Of a stretch of 64,000 nucleotides of DNA, positions 22,256 to 33,883 are shown one piece after another. Both the position numbers and the translations under genes were made by a program. The first letter of the stretch is position 1, and the number at the start of each line of letters is the position of its first letter. Below the pieces are notes generated by a model. The model was not told where the DNA came from and did not search any database. It saw nothing but the letters and a program-made list of their open reading frames with translations. Source of the stretch: Cladopsammia gracilis (Eukaryota > Cnidaria > Anthozoa > Scleractinia > Dendrophylliidae); assembly GCA_022457155.1 (NCBI GenBank), contig JAJGOT010000412.1:301001-365000 (forward strand), given 5' to 3'.

Positions 22256-24044
22256 CTATTATATTTATAGCCCGAGAAAACTCGACTTGATCGAATTAGT
22301 GTTTTCAGGATATTCAATAATGTGATTTTATTACGAAGCTTAACTGAACGTCACGGTTTCAAGACTGGTCCAAAACTATACATTACGTAGACTTCAATGC
22401 GCATCTCGGTAGTTCACGTTCTTTGCCTCGCTTTTTTGCATTCGATACGATAAAATCCTCCCATATGCCTCGATGACGCGGCATTTCGGTTTAGTAACTT
22501 CTGAACATGGTTTTTACATCCTACATCCTACATCTCTAATTTTCATTACCATAAACCTTAGCCGTATGTTAAAAATGGCAAAGTCCGTCTTTGATTTAAG
22601 TAAAAGTTAGTGCACCTTTGACGCTGTCATCTTTGACGCTTAGTTCGCTTATCAAAGGTATAGTAAAGGTGCTGTCAAATGTTGCTTTGTCTTGTACAAA
22701 GGTATGATTTGCCTGTGACGTGCATCAAATGTCTAGTACTTTTGACGCGTGTCAAAAGCAAAGTCAAAATTACTGTGCAACCTTTGATCACATTTGATGG
22801 CTGTGTGGTGCAACTTTTTTCACATCATTGATGGAGATCAGAGGTGATCAAAGCCAACTTATCGTGCGACTAGTTAGTGTTCTGAACTAGAAATTTTAGC
22901 GGGCTATAATCGAAATATCTTTAATTCGTATCTTCCTCGCTATTCTTCGAAGTACGTCTTCGATAATATTCGGCAAAAAATGACCGAACACATTAAAATG
23001 ACCTTCGCACAACGATCGGTCATTTTCGTAACACCTACGTTAAATTGTTGAAAGTCTTCGATAAACTTTGGAAAATTTAGAAATTGATCATAAACTTGCA
23101 ACTGGCATTGTAACAATTGTCAAAAAACTCTGGTACCACAGTTACGTTTTAAAGGCATGAGGTACTCGTGAGTTGATTTTGCTTTGTATACACATGAGAC
23201 AAAAGGCTCCTGAGTATACTAAGAAAAATCAAGTCACTCGTGGGATATTTTACTGTATACCACTCGAAACCTTTGAATACATAGCATTTATCATCTTGGA
23301 CTTGCAGTCCATCGCCGAGTTGTTCAAAGCCTGATTAGCACTAATCCTGGATTAACTGTCAACAGAACATATGAGTTGTCATGGTAATTAACCCTGGATT
23401 AGCGCTAATCGTACGTCCTTCGATTTTCTGCATATGGGTGCGTGTTCGTTCATCCAACTCGTATTCTATGAATTTTTTCCATAAAAATAACCCGTGCTCG
23501 ATTAGGTTCTATCCGTGTTCGATCTGTAATTCGTACTCGGTTTGTATGAATGGAGCTCGGTTGCCCAGAAACAAAATTTGATTCATTTATTTAATTAAAG
23601 CATAATATTACACCCCTCCCTTCAAATATGATATAGTTGTCTACCCCTATAATTTTCGAATACATTAATACTCAAAGACATGACATGAATCTGTGCACTC
23701 ATTGCAATAAAATAAGCTACAGTTTTGGGATAAACCTAACACATATAATAATATATGAAATACAATATGAAAGGTGTTTGCCACAGGCCTTGAAATGGTT
23801 GACCATAATTAAACGCCCATTGGCACAAAATGCGAATAACGCGGTCTTATGTAATCCGTTCGCATTCAGACACTGAACAACCCATTAATTTTAGCGGCCC
23901 ATTTTCATGCTTAAGGAAAGTCCTTAAGGTTAACTTGCCGATGAGGGTCAGTGGTAAGAGTATGAAGAAAGATCTGGCACAAGGCCAATTAATGAACAAG
24001 TAAGATACAGACGATATGAATGGTTAAGTGTGTTTTTTTGAGAT
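22256..24044. other. Intergenic; TTTGACGC words and a small palindrome
   Basis: From 22600 to 22860 short words (TTTGACGC, CAAAGGT, GTCAAA) recur in both orientations, which resembles an eroded TIR element. At 23313-23412 CCGAGTTGTTCAAAGC leads into an inverted ATTAGCACTAATCC / GGATTAGCGCTAAT pair. The same GCCGAGTTGTTCAAAGC start occurs at 11144. No gene is supported. Confidence 0.35.
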
Positions 24045-24414
24045 TAGGGAACTTAAGCAACCACGACGGCGACGGCAGAGAGTACGGCACAAAACAATAG
24101 GTTAAATGAGTAAAAACAATGCCTCTGCACGTGTGTTTTACGTTTTGGTACATTTCTTTGCCGTTCCCTGCAAAACAATAACATCAAATGATCAAATTGT
24201 AGGTTTCGTGGAAAACGTGCGCACACGACGGTTAATTTTCCTTTCTCTTTTTGAACTTAAAGGCTTACCTTACAAATTTAGCTCCTAGACAATCCAGTCA
24301 TATTAGACAAATTAAACAAATTGGAACAATTGCAAAGTAGTTTAAAATAGCGCAAATCCTTTTTTCAAGTGACGTTTTCCTTGGTGTTTCCGTCCTCGTT
24401 GCTTAAGCTTCCTA
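24045..24414. mobile_element. 370-bp MITE, complete copy
   Basis: Terminal repeats TAGGGAACTTAAGCAACCACGACGG and an inverse ending GTTGCTTAAGCTTCCTA bound a 370-bp element. It has the same length and body as the copy at 54993-55362, and partial copies lie at 19312 and 26035. No transposase. Confidence 0.75.
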
Positions 24415-24424
24415 ATGTCATCTG

Positions 24425-24610
24425 ACAAGAACCCCAAGATTATACAAACATTGGCACCCGAAGGCAAGCTCACGAGGGGACCGCCAAGAGAGACGTGGTG
24501 GAGAACCATCGATAAAGAAAGGACACAGCTAAGATTTTGAACCTGAAAAGAAGCAGAGATTGCAGCCAGAGACAGAACAGGATGTGGATTGATGGCGCTA
24601 TTCTTCACGA
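24425..24610 (+). pseudogene. LINE 3' coding remnant
   Basis: Reading across a frameshift, the segment gives a RGPPRETWWRTIDKERTQ-like stretch, close to the conserved C-terminal RGRP..TWRR..EKE motif of many LINE polyproteins, then degenerates. It directly abuts the MITE at 24414. Only the extreme end of the element remains. Confidence 0.55.
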
Positions 24611-24639
24611 GGAGAGAGAAGATATAGATGATGATGATA

Positions 24640-24642
<3 letters not shown>

Positions 24643-24688
<46 letters not shown>
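24643..24688 (+). repeat. (GA)n microsatellite
   Basis: About 22 GA units. The Arg-Glu and Ser-Leu repeats in frames over it are artefacts. Confidence 0.9.
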
Positions 24689-24689
<1 letters not shown>

Positions 24690-26034
24690 TATGTGTGCAA
24701 CTGCGCGAGCACATACACGCAACACGTGCGCGATAACTTTTAAACCCATATTATCGCCACTTACATGCTCGATAATTATTCTGATTAGAAAAGGCTGTGT
24801 GATTTTACTAATGACAGTTTCATTTGAAGAGAATTGCAGGTTATTACTGATTAAAGACAGCTTGGTGGCTCCTTATGAAGAAAATGGGTCTTAAGTCTAT
24901 CAACAATCCACCACTTAATACACAGGGAAACTATTTTTATAAATAACAGGTAAGTCTTGGAATACCTGTAACTTTTTAAGATTAAGAAAGGAAAAACGAT
25001 AGCGCAGTTTACAATTAAGTACTGAAAGTAATTTTGCTATTGGTTTGGTTTTTGCATTACTGCGCTTCGTGATTAGCTAAAAATATTGCTTCACTTTTTC
25101 AACCAATCAGAGGTAAAACCAAAACCAATCGTGATTTACTCGCACGCGTTTTCCCGCGCTTAAACGCTTGATTATTTGCTTCATGTTCTGATTGGTTCAT
25201 TAGATTGTCTGTTTCTGTTGTTATTGGCCAGAATAATTTCTTTGGTTTTGGTTTTACGCCCGCGTGAAGATCGCTGTAAGATATCAGATTAACTTGGACC
25301 GCAAGGTGCAAGTATTACTTTTCCAGTCTTGCAGTTCTTAGGGATGCCAGAAGCCAATTTGACTGGAGATGCTGACAAGACCACTACAAGGAAAAGTCAA
25401 TGACGAGATAATAATTACAGCTACGTAGGTATATATACGTTCTATTTTTTTTCTTTGAGTTAGTGAGGGAGAGAGGAAGACTGTGTGCGCGCGACACCTG
25501 TAACTACGTAAACACATACATACACGCAACACGCGCACGACAATTTTTAAGCACACATTATAGCTACTTACATGCTTCTTCACATAATTAGTCACACCGA
25601 TTAGAAAAGACTGTTTTATTTAACTTGTGCTCTTTTGTCTCGTTAACAGTTTTTTTGTATAGAATGGCAGATAATTACGGATTGAAGACAGGAGGCTCCT
25701 TATAAAGCAAGTTGGTCTCAAGTCTATCAACAATCCATCGCTTAACACACAATGGCTGCGGCCGCACTTGGTGAGTTGACTAGCTTATCTTTTTAGAAAC
25801 CCGGTTAAAATTCCAAAATAAAATAACCAGGTGAAAAGGTGTTTGTAATGAAATAACCGAGTTTATTTTTCTGAGCGGCCGCAATTCAGAAGGTTGAACT
25901 TTGAACGTGAGAGATTCAGTGTTATTATTTGCTATATTCTTTATTCTTTTCTGTGACGTTTTTAACTTTCTGTTCATCTGATGGGAACGAAGAACGAAAT
26001 AAGCCTGCCAAAGCATTGCCAAAGCATCCACCGG

Positions 26035-26222
26035 GCAACAACCACGACGGCGAAGTCTGCGAGGGCGGCATAAAACAATATATTAATGAGCGAAAACAAT
26101 GCCTCTGTATATTCATTTAATATGTTGGTACTATTCCCTGCAAAACAACATCGTCAATTGATCAAATTATAGGTTTTGTGGAGAACGTAACTCACACGAC
26201 GGTTTTCCTTTCTCTCTTTAAA
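26035..26222. mobile_element. Partial copy of the 370-bp MITE
   Basis: It carries the left-hand body (CAACCACGACGGCGAAG, AATGAGCGAAAACAATGCC, TTCCCTGCAAAACAACA, ACACGACGGTT) and stops before the right terminal repeat. Confidence 0.6.
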
Positions 26223-26628
26223 ATTGTAAGTCGTTATCTGACGAATTCAACAGAAAGCCAAAAATTACGAAGATGATTGACAGATCGGGAAAGTTAACCT
26301 GCACTAAACTACCTAGCGAGGTGGTTTGAAAAAACCTAACCCGGTTTAAAAAAACCTCTACTGTAGCGGTTTTCAATTGAGTGTCGAAAGTAAGTTCGTG
26401 ATTGCTTTGGTTTCGCATGCTGCGCTTTGTGATTGGCTAAAAAATCTCGCGCCACTTTATCAACTAATCAGAAGTAAAACCAAAACCAATCGTGACTTCC
26501 TCGCACGCATTTTCCCGCGCTTGGCGCCGGCCACTTGTATTTGCTTCGAGTTCTGATTGGTTCATTTGACTGTCTGTGTCTGCTGTGATTGGCCAGAGTG
26601 ATTACTTTGGTTTTGGTTTTACGACAGT

Positions 26629-26829
26629 CAATAAGCCATTTCCGAGCTGCCTTTAGCCTCTCTATCAAAGCGAGGCTAGGTGCGAAACCTTTTATATGAA
26701 AATGAGTTTTCATTCACATGCAAATAAGTTTTATTTCCATGTGAATGAAAACTCATTTTCATATGAAAGGTTTCGCACCTAGCCTCGCTTTGATAGAGAG
26801 GCTAAAGGCAACTCGGAAATAGCCTATTG
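26629..26829. mobile_element. Near-perfect 201-bp palindrome (MITE)
   Basis: The arms are about 90 bases each. CAATAAGCCATTTCCGAG and TTAGCCTCTCTATCAAAGCG through ATGAAAATGAGTTTTCATTC return inverted almost unchanged. The loop of about 15 bases reads AAATAAGTTTTATTT-like. It sits at the end of duplicated block A'. Little divergence between arms suggests recent insertion or gene conversion. Confidence 0.75.
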
Positions 26830-27110
26830 AAAACCACTCTAACCCGATTAACTACTCTCGTGCGGCCGCAGGCAATGCAGGGTTAGATTTGCCAGATTTG
26901 CCAGAGCGATTATTTGGTTTTATTTCAACGACACTCAAATGATGACTGCTCTACGATTAAAGATAAATACATTTGTAATTAATTATGATTTGCCAATAAC
27001 AATGTCAATCTTACAGTTTTGCAATGCTTCAATCTTGCAGTTCTCAGGATGTCAGGAACTTATTAGACTGGAGATGGTGATACTAAGATACTGAGATGAG
27101 ATACAAATTG

Positions 27111-27890
27111 CAACAAGGTATGTATATTTATGCTTTATTTATTTCTATAGTCATTCTTTCAAGCCCATCACAGAAAAAGGTTTATCCGTAGCTGGGATTA
27201 GAACAGAGAATCGGTCGGTGACGAAAGTTAGTTGGCTCTCTAGGGTATTAATAAAAGCACATGCATATAATTCACAAAATAACGCCCAATTTTCTTGATT
27301 TGCAATTGTAGTTCAAGAGAAGATTTCAACATTTTTATCCCTATTTATCAGTTGTCATTGCCATGGAAACACAACACCTAGAGAACAGCTATCTAGCGGA
27401 AATGAATACGAACAACATTTGTGAAGGAAAAGACTCAGGGTCATTGAGATGGTTTTCCTAGTACCACGCAATTTCGTACATTGAGCTATCCAACTAAATT
27501 GATGTTACATGTTTTTTTTTTCCTAAAAAGAATATGTGAACGTTTGTATCTCACAAATTGCGAAGTTTTAGAAAAATCACCGTTGGAAATGAGAGAAAAT
27601 CTGCTTTTTTGCGGTTGATATCTGAGGGGAGTGTGGAGGGAAGCCTTTAAACAATAAACTTTATCAAAAGACTGACAATTATCTTGATTACGGACATGCA
27701 ACTCAACTCTACTGATCACTTCAAGGGCGAGGAGAGCTCAACTGAATTTAATGTTACCTTACCCTTTATGGAGAATATATTAAAATTTGCATTTCTGTCT
27801 TATAAAAAGAAACATAGAATGCACGATCACTGCAACAAACCGATGAGAATGGCCGGATCTGGTTTCCAGACCTAGATCAGTATTAATACT
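27111..27890. other. Intergenic, no gene seen
   Basis: Only short chance frames are present. A CATTGCCATGGAAACAC motif at 27356 resembles one at 18792 but its meaning is unknown. Confidence 0.35.
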
Positions 27891-27892
27891 TG

Positions 27893-28029
27893 AAGTGAAG
27901 CAAAAAACAGCAAACTGATCCTAACGGCAGAAAAACAGAAGCAGAAGCAGAAGCAAATAAAATAAAATAAAATAAAATAAAATAAAATAAAATAAAATAA
28001 ATTAAATAAAAGTGGAATATAATAGTGCC

Positions 28030-28067
<38 letters not shown>

Positions 28068-28158
28068 TATTATATTCCACTTTTATTTTATTTTATTTGC
28101 TTCTGCTTCTGCTTCTGTTTTTCTGCCGTTAGGATCAGTTTGCTGTTTTTTGCTTCAT
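27893..28158. repeat. Inverted repeat with (AAAAT)n arms and poly-T loop
   Basis: GAAGCAAAAAACAGCAAACT and CAGAAAAACAGAAGCAGAAG on the left return inverted on the right. Each arm continues into AAAAT/ATTTT repeats (more copies on the left) and GTGGAATATAAT. The loop carries a T run of about 30. The unequal AAAAT count shows slippage after formation. It may be two retroposed copies head to head, or a foldback element. Confidence 0.65.
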
Positions 28159-29105
28159 TTCTGTCTTAGACTGGGGAATTTTCATCATTAAGAAAAGGAA
28201 AAACCCGGGGATAGCTGATGGCAAGAGGTAAGTCTTGAGGTTATCATCTCAGATGCAGCTGTTGTAGCCTGGAAAACTGTTGGAATTCCGTCATCTCGAA
28301 TCCATGGGTATGTTTTGCCTTTCAATCCGAAATTAGGTATAGATATTTAAAAAGGTTCGATTTGAAAACGTGTAAGGGTTTTTAATAGCGGGTAGCTCGC
28401 ACCCCTACCAAAATGTTTTAGGAGTACTCTCTGAGAAATGATAGACTGAGCTGGGAATGCACGCTCTGAAATATTAATAAGGCACAAAACCAAAGAAGAA
28501 GTAAATTATTTTTTATCAATATTGTCTTTCCTTTCGTTCGCTTAAACAGTTCTATTGCTCTTGCTCGGTTTCTATTAAACTTGATTCTTAGGTCGAGGTT
28601 TTCCACATTGCCATTCAGGTAAAACATGACCTAATGGAACTTCCATATTAAAGTGTCGGGAGTGATCGACGGACCTTCTAGGCGAGAAATTCGTGTTTTT
28701 TTTTTGCGACGAGTGGGAGGTTAACACAATTCTGGTACCTTTTGAGGGTTTATCTTGAAAATAAGCCATCGAAAACTCCTATTAATTTTAATACTCTCTT
28801 TACGGGACTAGGAAAAAAATTAAAACTACGAGATTGCAGTCTAATTGTTATTTATACCATATATTTTCAGCTTAAATTTCGAGCGACTTCTAAACGCCTT
28901 GGAAAACTACATGAAAGGATCTTCATGCAGTTTCATCAGATGAAATGGACCCATGATCAGGATAATGGACTTCTAGCTGTTCCTGTTGCATGCTTCTGAT
29001 AGTTTCTAAGAAATCTGAGTAAATTGTCGTAAAAGAGCGCTTTTTAATGGCTGCTTTAAAATGTATGCATTGCCACAGGCTGCCTCAAAGCGCACTTTTC
29101 AGTCA
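28159..29105. other. No supported gene
   Basis: A frame at 28742-28999 (85 codons) has no recognised motif and no clear splice sites. I would not call it a gene. Confidence 0.3.
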
Positions 29106-30568
29106 ATAGGCGTTAGCCACCATGTTGCGCGCGTTAGCAAATTCAACTCTCACATTTAAGACGACATGAATGTGTTAATATAACAAGTAAGAAAGTGCGC
29201 GTGTTTTAGCAAATAACTGTTACATATAATGTTACATTTTACATACATAACAAAAGACTAATACATAAATTGAGGATGGGTAATAACGGATATATAAGAA
29301 TTAATTGTGTACGTAATAACGGATATATAAGAATTAATTGTGTACGTATTAGCAAACAACAGATACGTACAAAACATTATCATCATCTCTTAATTCGGAA
29401 GTATTAAAAGTGCATGCGTGTTACATGAATTAGGACGGGGTAATGTTTATATAAGTATTAGACTAAGAGTGCGCGTGTTAGCAAATAACTGATACATGAA
29501 TTAAGGTCTAGAAAGCATATAATGTTTATATAAGCATTAAGAGTGCGTGTGTTAGCAAATAAGTGATACATGAATTAAAAAGTGATAATGAGTAAGTAAG
29601 TGATAAGTAGTAATAGTGGGCGTGCTAGATTATACATGAGATAATGTTCATGTTTTATGTGTGGTATTGGATTCTGGCCAATGGCAGCATAATACGTAGC
29701 TACCGTTAAATATCTTTCGATATCACATATTTTTGATTCGCCTTCGTCTTGTAAAATCTTTTTTTTTTTTACATTGCGTTGTATCATGCCTCGCAAGAAG
29801 CGTTCCTCGATGAAACCTTTTAGCCAAGCAACAGATTTTTGGCAGGGCATACCGGTGGCCTTGATGGAAGTTCTAGCTGAGTACCAGATGACCACCGAAT
29901 AACCAAGCAGGATTTGGCAGACATGCACCTCGTGGTGAGTCACAAATAGTTTAACGCCAATTAATCACTCACCTCACCAAGTCCGCTGCTGATGTTGCCA
30001 CCGCCCTCTGTCCAGCATATTCCAGCTTGGCTTCTACTCTTCCGCAGGTTCCTTCGTCCCTTCATCAATTCAAGCTGGAAGACGAGATCGCCAAGATTAA
30101 AGCCGAGGGCTGCTTCTTCCACGCTTCACAATACACTGTCTATATATAAGCACCTTAAGAGTGCGCGTGTTAGCAAATAAATTATACACGAATTGAGAAG
30201 GGATGTTTATATACTATTTAAGAGAAGGCGCGTCTTTGCAAACAACTAATACATGAATTAAGAAGGGATATGTCTATATAAGTATTAAGAATGTGCACGC
30301 GTCTTAGCAAACAACTGATACATGAACTAAGAAGGGATAACAATGTTTATACGAGTATATAGAGCGTGCGCGCGTCTTAGCAAACAACTAATACGTGAAC
30401 TAAGAAGGGATAATGTTTATGAGTAAAAATAGTGTGCGCGTCTTAGCAGACAGTGATACATGAATAAAGAAGGTATAATAACGTTTATAAGTATTAAGAG
30501 TGTGCACGCGTCTCAGTAAACACTAATACATGAATAAAGAAGGGATAATGTTTTTATGAGTATAATAA
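29106..30568. repeat. About 65-bp minisatellite, left part
   Basis: Imperfect tandem units near AGTGCGCGTGTTAGCAAATAACTGATACATGAATTAAGAAGGGATAATG (quoted from several copies) plus TTTATATAAGTATTAAG run from about 29106 to 29600 and from 30150 to 30568. A non-repeat segment (29600-30150) interrupts them. The same array resumes at 51418, on the far side of the PLE complex. Confidence 0.7.
29785..30149 (+). pseudogene. Unrecognised coding-like fragment inside the minisatellite
   Basis: The plus strand has MPRKKRSSMKPFSQATDFWQ leading to an early stop. After a shift of frame comes ITKQDLADMHLV, then another open piece (SAADVATALCPAYSSLAS ... KLEDEIAKIKAEGCFF) ending at 30149. Composition looks protein-like, but the frames are broken. 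I do not recognise the family. It could be a captured host gene fragment or part of a transposon. Confidence 0.3.
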
Positions 30569-33154
30569 TGATAATAATAAAATGACAGGCCTGCGCGACT
30601 CACTGCGTGATGTTGTTTACATTTTTTATGAACGCTGCCTTATATTTTTGCCCTTACGAGCTTGTCTTTAAGAGATTTTCCTCTTTTGTAGGATATAATT
30701 GGCGGATTTTTGAAAATGTTCCTCAGCAGAGGCTGATTTTGTATTAAGTTCCAGTTCTGCATCAATATGTTTTTTAGGTTACGTACCGATGGGTGGTATG
30801 TCGTAACGAAGGGCAAGATTTCTTTAGGAGTTTTTTTCCTTTGTTGTAGAGCTGACTGTCTTTCGGCGAAGTTGATTTCTGATAACGTTGTATGTATCAA
30901 TTTGTGAGGATATCCGCGCGTTATGAGGCGCGATTTGAAATTGGAGATACTTTCTTTGAACGTTGTTTCAGAAGAGTTTGTTCTCAGTAGTCTGAGAGCT
31001 TCGCCTTTTATAAAGCCTCTTTTCACACCCGGTGGATGGCTTGAGGCAAAGTGTGTATACTGAAAGGTTTCAGTAGTCTTGTAATGTGTACGGATGTCAA
31101 GGATCGATTCATTTCTGAAACGTTCCCCTTTAAAAATATTTGTGTCGAGAAAGGTTGTCTCGTACTCTGAAATTTCAGCCGTAAATTTGATTGTAGGATG
31201 AAAGTTGTTAGCTTGTTCGATGAACAGGTTAATTTCCTGTTTGTCAGTGTCCCATAATGAGAAAATGTCGTCAATAAAACGTTTCCATTCTATTGGTTTT
31301 GTTTTGCTTTGACTTAACATTCTTGTTTCAATGTCGGCCATAAATATGTTTGCAAATGCAACGGCCATTTTTGTACCCATTGCAGTTCCATGGGTCTGTA
31401 GATAATTGTTTCCAACAAATTGGAATGAATTTTCTTGAAGGATAAGTTTAAGCATATCTTTGAGGTAATGCGACGGTATAGGAGGTTTATTGTTGTGGAA
31501 TGCCTCGTATGCTTTGCATACTGTTGTGATTCCCTCCTCCTGTGGTATATTTGTATACAGGCTTGTAACATCCATTGATACTAAGATAGTATCTTGAGAG
31601 ACCTTTGTCTTCTCTATAAAATTGACGAAATCTGTTGTATCTTTTAGATACGATTTCTGTTTTTGTGCGATTGGCTGAAGTAATTTGTCCACAAAAGATG
31701 ATAATCTTTCTGTAGGGCCTTCACAGCCCGAAATAATTGGTCTTCCGACCGGATTTGGTTTGTGGATCTTAGTAAGGGTGTAAAATATTGGTATTCTTGG
31801 CGGATCGCGCGTTTGAGATAACCATTTCTTAGTCATGTCATCAATAAAGTTATTTTGGTGTAATTTTGTGACAAGCTCGTGAACTCTTTGTGATGTTTCC
31901 CCTGCCATGGGATCTAGGAGAGGTTTATAGTGCTCTCTGTTGTCGAGTTGAATTTGAGCTTCTTGTATTTTATCACGTTTATTCATGATGACAGTTGTTG
32001 TGCCTTTGTCTGCCTTTTTAACTATGATTTCAGTGTTCTTTTTCAGCTCTATAAGAGCTTTATGTTCGTTGTGTGACAGATTATTTTTAGGCTTGATTGG
32101 TTTTATCTCGGCAAGTTGGATTTTCACACTTTCTAAATAGCTTTCTAGGGCAACTGACTTTTGAACCGGTGGCTTCCAGTCTGATTTGACGTGGAATGGA
32201 TGCGGTTCTTTATTTTCTCCGTGAAATATGTATTTCAGGCGCATACGTCTTGCGAATTTTTCAAAGTCTAACAAGAGTTGGCGCCTAATGTGATTATCGT
32301 TTGTCACCGGTGTCGGGACGAATTTGAGCCCTTTAGAAATAACGTTGACTTGGTCGTTACTAAGTTGTAGGTTTGAAAAATTCTTTATGAATTTCTCGTT
32401 GTTTTTTCTCTGTGTTTCAATCCGTTTTTTAACCACGTTTTTTCTACGCTCTTTGCGCTTTTGATTTGATTTGTACCCTTTTTTGTTTTGAATCCCCGTT
32501 ATGGTGGTTTGGTTTTCAGAGATAAGACTTTGGTACTTTTCAACACTTTTATTGTTTGCAGAATTCTGCAGCACATGTGTGTACAATATTTGTTTCAGCT
32601 CGTTGAAATCTTGCTGTAGTTTTTCTACCTGATTTACATCGTGTTTTACAATGTTTTCTGTGTTCGCCGAGTGCGACTGTTCTCGCATCGATCTATTTAC
32701 ATCAGTGCTAGCAATTGTGCTAGTATTTTTTGTGAGTTTAGCCTTTTTTAGTTTGTTTTCTTGACCGTTTAGGCGTCTTTTGTGAAACTGTAGGAGGGCG
32801 CTGACGAAGCCTTGTTCTGCTTCCTCTTTGATTCGCCTAATTTCTTTACAAAATGTCTCATCCGGCGGGATGTTAGCCCTTGCCGAGTACTGAAACGATT
32901 TAGGACAGGTTTTTTCCTCAAGATGTTGTTCAAGTTTCCTAATGGAATCTTTTGATTTTGTGATGTTAGTCTCTAAGGAGACTGTGTCCATGTATTTTCT
33001 TTTTCTGTTTGGTCTTCTGTTTTGAGCAGATTCTCTGGGTTGGCTGTTCTCTTGTTTGTATTGGTAGTGTCTTTTGTGTCTAGGTTCAGGTTGTGATGCT
33101 GGAGGGCTTGATTCGTATTCTTCCATGTCATATTTGCTGTTGTACAGGATGTCT
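30569..33154 (-). mobile_element. PLE copy 1, 5'-truncated
   Basis: This runs from the shared 3' terminus (on the minus strand GCGCAGGCCTGTCATTTTAT followed by TATTATCA) to a break at codon DILYNSK of the RT ORF. There it joins the 3' end of a tandem unit. The sequence appears identical to copy 2 over the shared length. Head-to-tail joining and 5' truncation are typical of Penelope-like elements. Confidence 0.8.
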
Positions 33155-33183
33155 AGTGTAAAATGGGGGTGGCAGGCCTGCAC
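30640..33183 (-). CDS. PLE reverse transcriptase, chimeric N-terminus
   Basis: The 847-codon frame is copy 1 of the PLE polymerase described at 45889. The last 837 or so codons match it. The first codons (MQACHPHFT) come from the end of the neighbouring tandem unit, which supplies an in-frame ATG after the 5' truncation removed about 45 native residues. The RT motifs (ADKG, SMDVTSLYTN, GTAMGTKMA, FIDDIFSLW) are intact, so a near-complete polymerase could still be made if the array drives transcription. Confidence 0.8.
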   Translation of the reverse strand: MQACHPHFTLDILYNSKYDMEEYESSPPASQPEPRHKRHYQYKQENSQPRESAQNRRPNRKRKYMDTVSLETNITKSKDSIRKLEQHLEEKTCPKSFQYSARANIPPDETFCKEIRRIKEEAEQGFVSALLQFHKRRLNGQENKLKKAKLTKNTSTIASTDVNRSMREQSHSANTENIVKHDVNQVEKLQQDFNELKQILYTHVLQNSANNKSVEKYQSLISENQTTITGIQNKKGYKSNQKRKERRKNVVKKRIETQRKNNEKFIKNFSNLQLSNDQVNVISKGLKFVPTPVTNDNHIRRQLLLDFEKFARRMRLKYIFHGENKEPHPFHVKSDWKPPVQKSVALESYLESVKIQLAEIKPIKPKNNLSHNEHKALIELKKNTEIIVKKADKGTTTVIMNKRDKIQEAQIQLDNREHYKPLLDPMAGETSQRVHELVTKLHQNNFIDDMTKKWLSQTRDPPRIPIFYTLTKIHKPNPVGRPIISGCEGPTERLSSFVDKLLQPIAQKQKSYLKDTTDFVNFIEKTKVSQDTILVSMDVTSLYTNIPQEEGITTVCKAYEAFHNNKPPIPSHYLKDMLKLILQENSFQFVGNNYLQTHGTAMGTKMAVAFANIFMADIETRMLSQSKTKPIEWKRFIDDIFSLWDTDKQEINLFIEQANNFHPTIKFTAEISEYETTFLDTNIFKGERFRNESILDIRTHYKTTETFQYTHFASSHPPGVKRGFIKGEALRLLRTNSSETTFKESISNFKSRLITRGYPHKLIHTTLSEINFAERQSALQQRKKTPKEILPFVTTYHPSVRNLKNILMQNWNLIQNQPLLRNIFKNPPIISYKRGKSLKDKLVRAKI

Positions 33184-33837
33184 GACTCTTACCTCATGTT
33201 TTTAATGCCATTTGCTCCTTCTATATGTTTTGGACGGGTATTCTACATTTAGCCGTTTGTTAAGGAGGATTTTAGTGACTGTAGAGTGTAGACTGAGTTT
33301 AAAACCTTTCAAAAGCCGCGTGCAACGGACTAGAGGTCAAGTAAAGGTGTCTGTTGTAGTTTTCCGTGGTATTGCGCTTGTAGATTTTGACCTCATTTTA
33401 GCGTCCTTTTTTGCCTGGCGGCTGTATCGTTGTTTTCGCCATTATTTATATTGGCATGTAGATTTTTCAGTATGTAGGAAAGGTTTGAATTTCTCTAACT
33501 TTTCTCTCTGAAATACCGGACATGACAAGATCTGAAATGATCTGTTGTCCGTGAATGTCTTTCCTGCTATTAATTCTATGTCACGCTGGGCCCAGCTATT
33601 TTAGATTTGTCTTTGCAGGATTTTAATGTTCAGGATCTAAGCTTTAGAGCAGAGAGAGTTGTAGCTTTAAAAGCTATTCAACTTGTAGAGAGTTGAAGTT
33701 TGTCTCAGTCAAGACTGTAATTTTAGCTTCCATTCGCTACGCTTTATAGCTTTGTGGAGCTCACTGTGATTACTAAAATCTCCGTTGGCAATTTTGGCAG
33801 TCTAGCGACTGCTTCGTTTACGCCACTATTCTATTCA

Positions 33838-33883
33838 GGCAAGACCATGGTTTCGGTTCTCCTCTCGAACCTCATCAGTTGCC
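33838..33883 (-). ncRNA. Type I hammerhead ribozyme, unit 1
   Basis: Minus strand, 5' to 3': GGCAA (stem I), CTGATGA core, GGTTC / GAACC stem II with a GAGAGGA loop, GAAA core, ACC-AT-GGT minimal stem III, then C and the cleavage point between 33843 and 33842, then TTGCC (stem I). All catalytic positions are present: CUGANGA, GAAA and a GUC cleavage triplet. Stem III is only three pairs but self-complementary (ACCATGGT), so two ribozymes in a multimer could pair as a dimer, as proposed for other PLE and retrozyme hammerheads. Confidence 0.9.

Larger units (their letters stand above)
24690..27110. repeat. Diverged local duplication blocks
   Basis: Block A (about 24990-25290, with CAATCAGAGGTAAAACCAAA and TTTGGTTTTGGTTTTACG) recurs at about 26375-26630. 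Block B (about 25330-25755, CTTGCAGTTCTTAGG through CAACAATCCAT) is matched in part at 24700-24915 and at 27030-27110. The order suggests two or three rounds of duplication of a segment of about 0.8-1.4 kb. No coding frame is kept between copies. Confidence 0.5.

Noticed and set aside
24537..24894. Frames rich in Arg-Glu or Ser-Leu
   Set aside because: They are translations of the (GA)n microsatellite.
31023..31571. 83- and 85-codon minus-strand frames inside each RT copy
   Set aside because: They are alternative-frame shadows of the reverse transcriptase ORF.
33212..33511. 99-codon plus-strand frame repeated ten times in the tandem array
   Set aside because: Its repetition only reflects the identical DNA units. 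It is antisense to the promoter, ribozyme and RT, and the diverged copy at 3109-3680 does not keep the frame.
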